From Candidatus Obscuribacter sp. (GTDB lineage: Bacteria > Cyanobacteriota > Vampirovibrionia > Obscuribacterales > Obscuribacteraceae), in assembly GCA_021772095.1 (NCBI GenBank), contig JADYXR010000209.1, positions 1 through 64,000 on the forward strand: 64,000 nucleotides of DNA, read 5' to 3'. Below the pieces are notes generated by a model. That model was not told where the DNA came from and did not search any database. It saw only the letters and a list, made by a program, of their open reading frames with translations. Shown piece after piece: positions 26,541-36,410 of the stretch; the first letter of the stretch is position 1; each line of letters opens with the position of its first letter. Position numbers and translations under genes: made by a program.

Positions 26541-29163
26541 GCGAGATGCAAAAGATAAAACCTCAAGATTCATAGCCCGTCTTGGTGGGGCTAGGCAGCA
26601 ACAATGGTGGGGAGCAGCGGCGCTGTTCCTCGCGATTACCGGGGTAGTTTTTACCGGTCTGGCAGTGCAAAGATCGCTTGCACTCGGCACGACAACACTT
26701 CCGACAATTAGTCAGTTGAACCGCGGCGTCACGATCTACGATAAGAACGACAAGTTTGTTTGCACGCTGAGAGCCGACGCCGATAGAAAGGCTATCCCGA
26801 TTTCGAAGATTTCTCCGCATATGAGAAACGCCATTGTCGCTGCTGAGGACCGCAGATTCTACAGTCACCACGGAATCGATCCTCAAGGTGTTGTCAGAGC
26901 TCTTTATAGAAATCATCAAGCCGGTCGCATTGTTGAAGGTGGATCCACGATTACCCAACAGTTAGCGAAGAACCTGTATTGCGATAAGAAAGAGCGTTCT
27001 TACGATCGCAAAATCAAAGAAGCGAAGATGGCATTCGATATCGAAATGAAGTATCCGAAAGCCAAAATTCTCGAAACCTATTTAAATGTAGTTTACTTCG
27101 GTGGTGGCGTATGTGGTATCGAGCGCGCAGCGCAGTACTATTTCAATAAACCCGCCGCAAATTTAAACCCGGCGGAGTCGGCATGGTTAGCCGCGTTGGT
27201 TAAGGCACCGTCAGACCTGTCCTTCACTTCCAGTCCTAAAACAATTGCCCGTCAAAAAGAAATCCTCGACATCATGGGTGACTGTGGATATTTGACACCT
27301 GCCAAACTCCAGGAAGCGAACCAGGCAAAACTGGCGTTTCAACACGGTCCATTGTCTCGTCCATGGCCGCATTACATCGGATGCGTTGAGCAAGTTCTCG
27401 AAACAGAATTGGGCGCAGATCTTTGGAAAGGCGGTTGGAAAGTTTATACCAACCTCGACGTCAACGCTCAAAGACTGGCTGAAGCCACCGTTAACAACGG
27501 AATTAAGAACGCTCCCAGAGGTATCGACCAGGGCGCACTTGTGACTATGTCATTGAAAGACGCTGCCGTAGTAGCCATCGTAGGTGGTGCCGGCGCTTAT
27601 GAAACAGTACAGTGGAACAGAGCCGTGCACCCCCACACGGCTGGTTCTACTTTTAAACCTTTTGTATATCTCGCCGGTCTGCAACAAGGAATCATTCAAC
27701 CTGACACTATGATCAACGACGCTCCACTGAAGATTGATGACCCTCACGGCAAACCATACGAACCGAAAAATTTCGATGGTCGCTTCGCTGGTTGGGTGAC
27801 AGTGCGCAATGCACTGGCCGGTTCGAGAAACGTTTGCAGCGTTAGAGTCGCACAAGAAACCGGCCTCGGACAAGTTATCGACACTGCACGTGCTGCCGGT
27901 ATTCGCGCTCAGCTTGACGCCTATCCGTCGCTCGCTTTAGGCGCGTGTGCTGTATCGCCGATGGATATGACGACCGCTTACGCCACTCTCGCCCGCGGTG
28001 GAGTCTACATGGCACCACAGATAGTGCGTAGAATCGATACTGAGAGCGGTAGCAACTACAGAACCTATCACGCCACGCCTAGCGCCAACCTGGCAACCGA
28101 GTCCACTCTGCAGCTCCTCGATGTTCTTCAAGATGTCGTTCGCTGTGGTACCGGCACTCGCGCCAGAATCCCGGGTGTCTCAATCGCCGGCAAAACCGGT
28201 ACTTCAAATAACTCTAAGGATATCTGGTTCGTTGGATTCACTCCTGAGACAATCACGACGGTCTGGGCAGGTAACGACCTGAACAAACCAGTCAGAGGAG
28301 CCCGAGTCACAGGTGGTGTTGTAATGGCTAAGATATGGCACGACTTCATGTCGAGCTACCTGAAGAGCCATCCGACTCAACAAGTCGCCTTCACCAGGCC
28401 CGCGAAACCGCTAATCCAAGCTGTTCCTGAGTACGCCGAGAATCAATTGTTCTACGAACAAATTGCTGCCAACGGTGGCGATGGAGTCGACAATTCGCAG
28501 TTTAGCGCCGCGCAATTGGCTTCACAAGTCAACAATGTTCCGGATCTCGAAAAGGCTACCACTGTTGGAATCGGTCGCGCATATGATATCCAGAAACTGG
28601 CTGCCATCAAACGTTTACAAAATACCGATGTGGCGTCGAACCCGACGACACCGACCGACACGGTCTACAACGGTGTGTCCAACTACTCGTACAATCAATC
28701 CGGCGATTATGCTGCTTCGTCTGCTACTCCTTCGACTGCGTACGCACACGGTCACTCTGCCAACAGTAATAGTTATGCCGCCGGCAGCTCATACACCCAT
28801 CCGGCTGCAACGGCTGCCCCGGCGCATGCACCCGCTCCTTCTGTGACTCCCGTAGCCGCTCGGCAAACCATGCCAGCCACTTCGTCGGTCTGGAACACTA
28901 TTCGCAGATCGAACACCAGTTCATTTGTCTCTCATCGCGCCCCAGTCGTACAGGAAGATGATGATCTGGCTCCTGCAGCAGCTCCTCCACAAGTTCAATC
29001 TCACGCTCCGGCTTACTCATCGCCCCGTCATCACGCCGGCAGCGAAGCTGTAACCTCAGCCAGCGCGCACTCTGTACGGATTTTGAATCATGATGTTTCG
29101 AGCCGGGATGTGAACAGAGCTGATCAAACGGCATCGAGCGGCAGCGTAATATATGTGAGATAG
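26506..29163 (+). CDS. class A penicillin-binding protein (PBP1A-like)
   Basis: An 885-residue bifunctional PBP. TM near 35-55; GT51 transglycosylase with AAEDRRFYSHHGID and EGGSTITQQLAKNLY; then the transpeptidase with the serine in GSTFKPF, SRN and GKTGTSN. The last 230 or so residues are a long Ala/Ser/Pro/Tyr-rich disordered tail. It polymerises and cross-links peptidoglycan outside the membrane. I accept the TTG start at 26506 because AAGGAGAGG lies just upstream. That start is inside the preceding secreted-protein gene, pointing to translational coupling. Confidence 0.95.
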   Translation: MKGVTQHSTTTKRDAKDKTSRFIARLGGARQQQWWGAAALFLAITGVVFTGLAVQRSLALGTTTLPTISQLNRGVTIYDKNDKFVCTLRADADRKAIPISKISPHMRNAIVAAEDRRFYSHHGIDPQGVVRALYRNHQAGRIVEGGSTITQQLAKNLYCDKKERSYDRKIKEAKMAFDIEMKYPKAKILETYLNVVYFGGGVCGIERAAQYYFNKPAANLNPAESAWLAALVKAPSDLSFTSSPKTIARQKEILDIMGDCGYLTPAKLQEANQAKLAFQHGPLSRPWPHYIGCVEQVLETELGADLWKGGWKVYTNLDVNAQRLAEATVNNGIKNAPRGIDQGALVTMSLKDAAVVAIVGGAGAYETVQWNRAVHPHTAGSTFKPFVYLAGLQQGIIQPDTMINDAPLKIDDPHGKPYEPKNFDGRFAGWVTVRNALAGSRNVCSVRVAQETGLGQVIDTARAAGIRAQLDAYPSLALGACAVSPMDMTTAYATLARGGVYMAPQIVRRIDTESGSNYRTYHATPSANLATESTLQLLDVLQDVVRCGTGTRARIPGVSIAGKTGTSNNSKDIWFVGFTPETITTVWAGNDLNKPVRGARVTGGVVMAKIWHDFMSSYLKSHPTQQVAFTRPAKPLIQAVPEYAENQLFYEQIAANGGDGVDNSQFSAAQLASQVNNVPDLEKATTVGIGRAYDIQKLAAIKRLQNTDVASNPTTPTDTVYNGVSNYSYNQSGDYAASSATPSTAYAHGHSANSNSYAAGSSYTHPAATAAPAHAPAPSVTPVAARQTMPATSSVWNTIRRSNTSSFVSHRAPVVQEDDDLAPAAAPPQVQSHAPAYSSPRHHAGSEAVTSASAHSVRILNHDVSSRDVNRADQTASSGSVIYVR

Positions 29164-29257
29164 TTTGTGCTCTGTTTGACGAATCGTGTATTCTGTATGT
29201 TGATGAATGCGGTTTTCATAAGTCCTGCTTAAGAAAACCTGGAATCCTAAAGACAGT

Positions 29258-30709
29258 TTGGCACGAGACTCAGTGTATTTAACTGCAACAGTACAAAGCG
29301 ACTCACGCCGGTCCAGAAGCTTATCGGCGGTACGGTCAGCGGGAATATTTTTTCTTGCTTTATCAGCGTGCGTTCTGACAAGCTGCGGTGAACCGCCGAA
29401 GTCGGAGGATGCCGACGCGAAAACTCCTTCAGGACCGAGGACAGTGGCGCTTTCTCCGGAAGCCCTGAAGAAAATAGAATTGAAAACGGAAGTCGTCGAG
29501 AAACGTTCAGTCTCAGTGCCATTGCATTTGACCGGCAGGATCGAGCCCGATGTTTCCAAAGAAGTAAACGTCTCAACCCGCATCGCGGGGAGAATCACGA
29601 CCATTAATATCTCTCCGGGTCAAATCGTCAGACCAGGTCAAGTCCTCGCAAAGCTAGACAGCTCAGAGGTTAGCGATCTCGAATCGGACCTCTTGGAGTC
29701 CGGCTCCAAGTTAAAGATCGCGGAACTTCAAGTCGAGCGCGAGCGCCAAATCTTTGACGAATTGCTCAGGCGGCCAACCGCCTTAATCAGGGCCCGAGCC
29801 TTGTTCAAGGAAGCAAAAGTTCAATTAAAGCTCTACGAAACTGAATTCAATCGTGCCAAAGATTTGCACGCTGAAAAAATCGTGGCTGCTAAGGATTTCG
29901 TTCAGGCAGAGGCCAAGCTGGCTCAGGCGAACACACAGTTTGAAGAAGCCCAATCCAATTTGCAAAGAGAAGAGCATTTGTATCAAAACAGAGCAATGCT
30001 CAAACGCGACTATCAACTCGCGCAAGCAGAAGCCGAGCGGGTTCGCAACCACGTCAATACTTTGAAGCAGCGACTGGCGTTCCTTGGTGTAGATCAGTCC
30101 GCACTAGCGGTAGTGACTAATCAAGGCAAGATCAGCGGCACAATCAATTTGTTAGCTCCTATAGGCGGAGCTGTTACCTTCCGCGATGTGGCAATCGGTC
30201 AAGTCGCCCAACCGTCTGTGACTTTGTTTACCGTCAGTGATATGTCGACGGTTTTGATTCAAGTCGACTTGCCTGAAATCGACGTCCGCAAAGTCAAGCT
30301 TGGCGACAGTGTTAAGGCAAAAATTCCAAGTTACCCTGACGAAATATTCGAAGGGAAAATCGACTACATGGCTCTGGGCGTTCACGCCGATACTCGAACA
30401 GTCTCAACCCGAGCGCGTCTCAGCAATCCGTCCGGACGCCTGAAGAAATTCATGTTTGCTGAAATCTTTTTGGAAGGCAGTCCCAACCGTGTGCTCGCTT
30501 GTTCGAAAGACGCTATCCAACAGCATGGCGAGCAAAAGATTGTTTTCGAACAAACCAAAGAAGGTTTTGTCGAGCGCCCGATTACTACGGGCATCGAAGG
30601 CGATAAATACGTCGAAGTTTTAACAGGTCTTAAAAACGGCGATATAGTCGCCACGCAAGGCAGTTTGATGCTGAAAAACGAGATCACTTTCCGCCATTCC
30701 GATGATTGA
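29258..30709 (+). CDS. RND efflux periplasmic adaptor lipoprotein (CzcB-like)
   Basis: A 483-residue membrane-fusion protein. The N-terminus has a lipobox (LTSC near residue 45), so it is likely lipid-anchored. A lipoyl/biotinyl half-motif (GRITTINISPGQIVRPGQVLAKLDSSEV), a long alpha-helical hairpin (about 140-265) and the barrel domain (APIGGAVTFRDVAIGQV) follow. It bridges the inner-membrane pump with an outer-membrane channel. The TTG start is uncertain. It overlaps the pump gene by eight bases, so the two form an operon. Confidence 0.9.
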   Translation: MARDSVYLTATVQSDSRRSRSLSAVRSAGIFFLALSACVLTSCGEPPKSEDADAKTPSGPRTVALSPEALKKIELKTEVVEKRSVSVPLHLTGRIEPDVSKEVNVSTRIAGRITTINISPGQIVRPGQVLAKLDSSEVSDLESDLLESGSKLKIAELQVERERQIFDELLRRPTALIRARALFKEAKVQLKLYETEFNRAKDLHAEKIVAAKDFVQAEAKLAQANTQFEEAQSNLQREEHLYQNRAMLKRDYQLAQAEAERVRNHVNTLKQRLAFLGVDQSALAVVTNQGKISGTINLLAPIGGAVTFRDVAIGQVAQPSVTLFTVSDMSTVLIQVDLPEIDVRKVKLGDSVKAKIPSYPDEIFEGKIDYMALGVHADTRTVSTRARLSNPSGRLKKFMFAEIFLEGSPNRVLACSKDAIQQHGEQKIVFEQTKEGFVERPITTGIEGDKYVEVLTGLKNGDIVATQGSLMLKNEITFRHSDD

Positions 30710-33700
30710 AAAACTCATTCAATTTGCGATGACCAACAGGCTGCTTACAGCCGCCGCCATTTTCGGCGTAGCCTGTATGGGCGTCTGGTCAATGCTCAAC
30801 ATCTCCGTTGACTCGTTTCCCGACGTGAGTAATATTCAGGTTCAAGTGATTACAGAACCTGAAAGTATGGCGACCGAAGAGGTCGAAAAGCTGATCACGT
30901 TTCCGATTGAAACCGGGATGAACGGCTTGCCGAACATTACTAAAATTCGGAGCAATTCCAGTTTTGGTCTTTCGGTAGTCACGGTAATTTTTGAAGATAG
31001 TACGGATGTTTATTGGGCAAGAAACGTTGTCAATGAACGGCTGGGCACGATCGAACTGCCGGCAGGCGCGCCACGCCCGGTTCTTGGACCGGTGGTATCA
31101 ACGTTCAGTAACGTTTATGACTACTACATGGTCAGCGATCGCCATGATTTTACCGAGTTGCGTACTATCCAGGACTGGCAGGTGGCGAGGCGTTTGCGTA
31201 GCGTCCACGGCGTCGGCAACGTCGTCAGTTATGGTGGATTCGTTAAACAGTACCAAGTTTTTGTTTCTCCTCAAGCGCTGAAATCTTATGGTTTGTCGCT
31301 CAAAGAAGTTAATAACTCGCTTGCCACAAACAATGTAAACGCAGGCGGCAACTTCATTGTGCAAGGCGGCGAGGAAGTTATCATCCGTGGTCTTGGACTG
31401 ATTGAAGGTGTGAGCGATATCGAAAATATCGTTCTGAAACAAGTCGACGGAGTCCCCGTCAAAGTCGGGAAGGTCGCGCGCGTTGAGATCGGACCGGCAT
31501 TCCGCCGCGGCTCTGCATCGATGAACGGCAAGGGCGAAGTGATTACCGGAATGGTGCTGACCCGCAAAGGTGTCAACACGAAAGCTGTTGTGGAAGAAGT
31601 GCGCCGGCAAATCGATCTGATTCGGCCGGACCTTCCGGAAGGGGTGACTCTGCACGCTTACTACGATCAAACCGAGTTGGTCGATAAGACAATCGAAACC
31701 GTTAAAGAGATTCTTTTGTTCAGCGGCGGGCTTGTCATCGTCGTTCTGTTTGCCGTTCTTCTGCATATTCCGAGCGCGCTAATCGTATCTGTCATCATTC
31801 CGCTGTCGCTGTTGTTCAGTTTTGTACTGATGAAATTCACTGGGCTGTCAGCCAATCTCATGACCCTCGGTGCGGTCGATTTTGGTGTTGTAGTCGATGC
31901 CGGTGTCGTCATGGTGGAAAACATTTTCCGGCATCTGTCCGAAGCTTCAGCCGGCGGCAAGCCCATCAAAGACCGATGGAACCTGGTTTTAAACGCGGCT
32001 CAAGAAGTTGGACGACCGATTGTTTTTGCAATCGCGATCATCATTGCCGTTTACTTGCCCCTTTTCACACTCGAAGGCGTGGAAGGCAAGATGTTCATCC
32101 CGCTTGCGCTGACGTTCATCTATGCCCTCGTTGGCGCTCTTTTGTGCGCACTGCTGCTGATACCGATTTTGTGCTTCTGGTTCATGCGCGGCAACATTAT
32201 TGAAAAGCATAGTCCCGTTGTCGTTGTCTTCAAGAAGTTCTGTAATCCAGCTCTCTATCTTGCTCTTAAGTATCCGAGGAACACTATTTTCATCTGCTGC
32301 GCCTCCCTTGTCGGTGCTTGCTGCTTGATTCCATTTTTAGGATCTGAATTCATTCCGACACTGGATGAAGGCAGCATTCTGTTGCGTACAAAGCAGGCAC
32401 CGAGCGTATCTCACGTCGAGTCGCAAAGGATCAACACTATTGTTGAACAAAGCATGATCAAGTTTCCCGAAGTCGAATGCGTCGTCACTAAGATTGGTAG
32501 ATCCGGAATGGGGGGCGACCTTGAAGGCGTCGACAACGCCGACATTTATATCGGGTTGAAACCTAAGGGTGAGTGGAAGACCACTCAAAATAAAGAAGAG
32601 CTCGTCAACCGAATGGCAAAAGAGCTGGATGAAATTCCTGGTTTGATGTACTCATTCTCGCAGCCGATTGCCGACATGATCGATGACTTGATCGCCGGTA
32701 TTAAAGCCGACCTGGGTATTAAAATTTTTGGTGAAGACCTGGAAACCGTCGATCGAATTGCTTCGGAAATCGAAGCGATCGTCAATGACGTCAGAGGCTC
32801 TGCCGACGTGCAGCGCGAGCATGTGCTCGGTCTGCCGCAGTTGAATATCAAACTTAATCGCGATGTGATTGCTCGCCATGGTTTGAACGTCGCCGACATT
32901 CAAGACATAATTCAGACTGCATTGGCAGGAAAAATTGTGACTGAAGTGCTGGAAGGTACTAAGCGTTTCGGGCTATTGGTGCGCTTCCCGTATCAATTGC
33001 GCGACACAGTCTCGGATATCGAGTCCATTCCGGTTGAAACCGTGGATGGTGCGCGCATTCCACTTAAAAGTCTGGCGCAAATTACAAAACCACGTGGGAC
33101 TGTAATGATCAACCGCGAAGACGGACAACGTAGAACGGCTGTTCTAGCCAATGTCCGTGGTCGCGATTTAGGCGGCTTCGTGCAAGAATGTCAATCTCGT
33201 ATCAACGCGAAAGTGAAAATTCCAAAAGGCTATTACATTGTTTATGGTGGACAGTTCGAAAACCAACAGCGAGCAATGCAGAAACTGGCCGTTGTTGTGC
33301 CTGTTGTGCTGCTGTTGATCTTCGTTTTGTTGTTCGCCTCGTTCAACTCGTTGAAGAACGCAGGCCTGATCATGCTCAACGTACCGTTTGCCATGATAGG
33401 CGGTATCGTTGCGCTGTTCCTTTCGCGGCAGCCACTTTCTGTGCCTGCGATCATCGGCTTTATCGCACTATTTGGTGTTGCCGTTCAAAACGGCGTCATA
33501 ATGGTCAGCTACATAATGCAGTTGCAACAGCGCGGCTTGCGAGTAAAGCACGCAGCCATCGAGGGCGCCAAGGTGCGCTTGCGACCGGTTGCGATGACGG
33601 CAATGGTTGCCATCATGGGTCTTTTGCCCAAGATCTTCTCGAGCGGAACCGGGGCTGAAGTCCAGCGACCCCTCGCCACTGTAGTTCTCGGCGGGCTGGT

Positions 33701-33791
33701 TACAGCGACCGCATTGACTTTGATTGTTGTGCCAACCATTTATTGCTTGTTGAACAAAGACGAAGACCCGTTCGGCGAAGGCGAAGATTAG
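30702..33791 (+). CDS. heavy-metal RND efflux pump (CzcA-like)
   Basis: A 1029-residue HME-RND transporter with twelve predicted TMs and the usual two large periplasmic loops. The TM4 proton-relay signature reads DFGVVVDAGVVMVEN, with Asp, Asp and Glu spaced as in CzcA. This DFG form is typical of pumps for divalent ions (Zn, Co, Cd, Ni) rather than the Cu/Ag CusA type. No outer-membrane TolC-like partner or metal-responsive regulator is next to it. It is co-transcribed with the adaptor upstream. Confidence 0.94.
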   Translation: MIEKLIQFAMTNRLLTAAAIFGVACMGVWSMLNISVDSFPDVSNIQVQVITEPESMATEEVEKLITFPIETGMNGLPNITKIRSNSSFGLSVVTVIFEDSTDVYWARNVVNERLGTIELPAGAPRPVLGPVVSTFSNVYDYYMVSDRHDFTELRTIQDWQVARRLRSVHGVGNVVSYGGFVKQYQVFVSPQALKSYGLSLKEVNNSLATNNVNAGGNFIVQGGEEVIIRGLGLIEGVSDIENIVLKQVDGVPVKVGKVARVEIGPAFRRGSASMNGKGEVITGMVLTRKGVNTKAVVEEVRRQIDLIRPDLPEGVTLHAYYDQTELVDKTIETVKEILLFSGGLVIVVLFAVLLHIPSALIVSVIIPLSLLFSFVLMKFTGLSANLMTLGAVDFGVVVDAGVVMVENIFRHLSEASAGGKPIKDRWNLVLNAAQEVGRPIVFAIAIIIAVYLPLFTLEGVEGKMFIPLALTFIYALVGALLCALLLIPILCFWFMRGNIIEKHSPVVVVFKKFCNPALYLALKYPRNTIFICCASLVGACCLIPFLGSEFIPTLDEGSILLRTKQAPSVSHVESQRINTIVEQSMIKFPEVECVVTKIGRSGMGGDLEGVDNADIYIGLKPKGEWKTTQNKEELVNRMAKELDEIPGLMYSFSQPIADMIDDLIAGIKADLGIKIFGEDLETVDRIASEIEAIVNDVRGSADVQREHVLGLPQLNIKLNRDVIARHGLNVADIQDIIQTALAGKIVTEVLEGTKRFGLLVRFPYQLRDTVSDIESIPVETVDGARIPLKSLAQITKPRGTVMINREDGQRRTAVLANVRGRDLGGFVQECQSRINAKVKIPKGYYIVYGGQFENQQRAMQKLAVVVPVVLLLIFVLLFASFNSLKNAGLIMLNVPFAMIGGIVALFLSRQPLSVPAIIGFIALFGVAVQNGVIMVSYIMQLQQRGLRVKHAAIEGAKVRLRPVAMTAMVAIMGLLPKIFSSGTGAEVQRPLATVVLGGLVTATALTLIVVPTIYCLLNKDEDPFGEGED

Positions 33792-33936
33792 GTTTCTAAT
33801 CGCTGCGATTGGAGTGGCAAGAATAGTGTTTTCGGTGCACTTCGTTGCCGGTTGAAGTCCGTTCAGCTGCGGGAACTTTCGATGCTTAGCATTTGATTCC
33901 AGGCGCTGCCGCTGCGTTTCTTGCGCCTGCTGAACA

Positions 33937-34146
33937 TCAGGCGACGTCACGCCTTTGTGGTTTCCAGTTGAGAGAACAGACTCCATCGATACATTGTTCT
34001 GTTTCTTCGGAAATTGTAGAAGTAGTGCTTGCCAAATTGTTTTCTTCATCAATGCGGTTCACCTCATAACCCGGATAGCCCGGTCGAGAAAGTGTCTGCC
34101 AGCTTGAGGGGATCTTATCGTCGCCTTCTTTTTGATGAATAAACAT
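33937..34146 (-). CDS. small protein with a CIDGVC motif
   Basis: A 69-residue protein that I do not recognise. The best evidence that it is real is a strong ribosome site, TAGGAGA eight bases before the ATG. The N-terminal part is rich in Lys, Pro and Tyr (RPGYPGYEVN), the middle is acidic and Ser/Thr-rich, and the C-terminal part has two Cys four residues apart (CIDGVC) before a basic end. There is no signal peptide. A peptide precursor or a small metal- or redox-active protein are both possible, without direct support. Confidence 0.55.
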   Translation of the reverse strand: MFIHQKEGDDKIPSSWQTLSRPGYPGYEVNRIDEENNLASTTSTISEETEQCIDGVCSLNWKPQRRDVA

Positions 34147-34474
34147 GGCTTGTCTCCTAACCGACTCAAGTTAAGGCGGACGCCAGTGACAACCAAGCCA
34201 CGGTACCGCATGTGGTGCGCGCCAATGAGTGTTGCATTCGCACCGAGGTTATTGCTAACCCAATTTCAAAATCAACTTGACACTAAAGACGCCATATGAC
34301 CCTCCGTGTTCCGGAGCGCTGAAAGTTTATCGAAGACGCGCTCTGCAGGCTGCAGTGCACTGTCTTGCGCAGTTGTGCTGCGTTCCTCTTATACGTTTCA
34401 GCGACGTGGCAAACCAAGGAGATCCAGCTTGATTTTGTTCCCGCTAATCCTGTTTCTTCAGATTTTCTTTTTGC
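34147..34474. other. intergenic region with no recognised gene
   Basis: A 328-base gap upstream of the small CIDGVC gene and downstream of the NlpC/P60-like gene. It has a few short palindromic pieces (for example ACCGCATGTGGT near 34200) but no supported gene or terminator. Confidence 0.35.
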
Positions 34475-35929
34475 TCAGCCTTTCGCCGGTGGGCGCAGCG
34501 CGTAGCGTTGATTGCCGAAGCGGTTAGTGTTGAATACTTTAGTTAGATCGTCTTGAACCCAGTGCCGGCGACCGGAGCTGTTGTGGAAGACTTGTCCGCG
34601 TTCGCCGACAACCCCGATGTGGGCGTTGCCGCCGCCTTCCCACCAGCGAGTGCCGGGCTTACCGCCGTAGACGACGTCGCCTGGTCGGCTTTGGTCGAGA
34701 GGAACGATGGTCCAGCCGTGGTCCTTTAGAATGTCGACCATATTGCCGACACCGGCGCTATTTGCATAGTCATAACCGGACGCTCGTAGAACTTCAGATA
34801 CCGATGCGGCGCAGCCCAGCCGTCCGCCTTTGACTTGATTGGCGAAATCCGAACTTGCCCAGAGGCGTTTGTTGACGCTGTTCTTCGCGACGTTCAAAAT
34901 GCGAGCGGAAGCTTCGGAACGATCGCTCGGGCGTAAATCATCTTCGGGTCGAACACGCGTGTCATCGAACGGCTGAGGTCTGTAGTCTTCAGGACGAAAC
35001 CTATCCGGCCGTGGGCGGTCAGGTGAGTTGGGTCGAACGGGACGATCCGGTGCTTTGTCGGGGATATTCGTCTGCGGTGGACGCAGCACCCAGACCTGGT
35101 TTCCGAATTTGCCTTCCTGGAATGAACTGGCAATTGAATCTTGCTGCCAGTTGCCTGAGGCTGAGTCGTTGTGCCAGACTTTGCCGTCCTTGCCGACGAT
35201 TCCAACGTGGGCGTTTCCTCCGCCGGCCTTCCAATCTTTGCCGAGCCTGCCGCCATAGATGATATCACCGGCTTTTGCTTGATCGGCGGGCACCATCGAC
35301 CAACCTTGTTTAATCAGTTGGTCAGTGAGCTTGCCGACATTGGCGGAATCAGCGTATTTATAGCCCTGATCTTGCAACACAACCGAGACGGCTGCGGCAC
35401 CGGCAAGTCTTCCGTTTTGAACTTGCGGCGAATATTTTGTGTCCGACCATGGTTTAGTTCCAGCATTTTTTTCAGCTGCTTGAACGATACGATCATTGGC
35501 TGGTAAATCCGAAGCAGGCTTGACGGCTTGCTCCGGAGAGCCTGGTGGTTGGTCTTTTGAGTTCTTATCAAACTCAAAAGGTGCTTGAGGAAAAACTACG
35601 TCAGGCAGATACATGTCGGTTCCGGAAGAAATTCCGAGACCGGGAAGAGTGCCATCAAAGCTGGCTGGAGCATTCACTTTAACTTCAGCTCTCAGATCGA
35701 ATGACGAAATGTTTTGCAGTCGAGGCGAAAAGTCGAAAAGTCTTGTGTTTGAAGTTGAATCCAGATTTTGCAATGAATTCGAAGTGGCTGCATCGAGTCC
35801 GACAGAGGTTTTCGTCGATGTGTATTCGAACGAATTTGTCGATGCATCAGAATCCGGGTTAGTGATTAAACCAGGAATCGCCGCATCATAAGGATTGGAA
35901 AGATCCTGACTGTGATTAAGTTCTCTCAT
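34475..35929 (-). CDS. tandem NlpC/P60-like (CHAP-type) protein
   Basis: About 484 residues. A disordered N-terminal third is followed by two homologous domains of about 130 residues, separated by a Pro/Arg/Asp linker. Both have GRL..AA.SVS(E/V)VL, GDxxYGG, GGGNAH(V/I)G(I/V)VG and HNxSxxxxW. In domain 2 the first block is GGRLGCAASVSEVL, with a likely nucleophile Cys; in domain 1 the same place reads NGRLAGAAAVSVVL, with Gly instead. Domain 1 is therefore probably a binding domain and domain 2 the peptidase or amidase. No signal peptide is seen. I chose the ATG at 35929, with AGGTGA close upstream; a longer start at 36001 adds 24 residues without support. Confidence 0.78.
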   Translation of the reverse strand: MRELNHSQDLSNPYDAAIPGLITNPDSDASTNSFEYTSTKTSVGLDAATSNSLQNLDSTSNTRLFDFSPRLQNISSFDLRAEVKVNAPASFDGTLPGLGISSGTDMYLPDVVFPQAPFEFDKNSKDQPPGSPEQAVKPASDLPANDRIVQAAEKNAGTKPWSDTKYSPQVQNGRLAGAAAVSVVLQDQGYKYADSANVGKLTDQLIKQGWSMVPADQAKAGDIIYGGRLGKDWKAGGGNAHVGIVGKDGKVWHNDSASGNWQQDSIASSFQEGKFGNQVWVLRPPQTNIPDKAPDRPVRPNSPDRPRPDRFRPEDYRPQPFDDTRVRPEDDLRPSDRSEASARILNVAKNSVNKRLWASSDFANQVKGGRLGCAASVSEVLRASGYDYANSAGVGNMVDILKDHGWTIVPLDQSRPGDVVYGGKPGTRWWEGGGNAHIGVVGERGQVFHNSSGRRHWVQDDLTKVFNTNRFGNQRYALRPPAKG

Positions 35930-36410
35930 CAGATCACCTGTGAATCGAAAAACTAGGCGCGCGCGTTCATTCAGAGCTGCTATGAACAGCCAGTGGCGCA
36001 CTGAAAAATTCGCACAAGAATAACTTCGCGCTAGACGCGAAAAACAGCTTTTCGAATTCCAAATGTTTCTGCGCCGATTTTACATCAGCACCAAATATGG
36101 TTCTATCGGTTTGAGCTTAAGGGGCGATAAACGCCGGGGGAGTGCGCTGTCTGCGCTGTTTTAGTAGTATTTCATCGGGCACAGGGCCGGTCAAATTAAA
36201 TCAAAACAGCGTGTCAATCAGGCTCCGCACGCGATCTGCGAAACGTTCATGACATCAAGGTTCCGCGTCTTGCTGCGCATCGAGTGACACTTGCGTTTCG
36301 GAAAAATATCATAAGTACTTAAACGCGAAAAAAAGTCCAAAAAGAAATAAGACTTGATGCGCCCGAGCATCAAGTCCTATTCTGCAGTGTGCCACATGAA
36401 AAGCTTCGTA
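35930..36410. other. intergenic region holding one terminator
   Basis: About 480 bases between the NlpC-like gene and the small MshEN-like gene, both minus. The right end holds the terminator at 36346-36381. The remainder should contain the promoter of the NlpC-like gene; I see no further gene or RNA. Confidence 0.45.
36346..36381 (-). terminator. terminator after the small MshEN-like gene
   Basis: Fifteen-base arms (36346-36360 and 36367-36381) pair with one G-T wobble around a six-base loop. On the minus strand the stem runs into TTATTTCTTTTTG. This is a good Rho-independent terminator for the gene ending at 36411. Confidence 0.85.

Noticed and set aside
33468..34052. 194-codon minus frame over the end of the RND pump
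   Set aside because: It is mostly antisense to czcA-like sequence and conflicts with the better-supported small gene at 33937.
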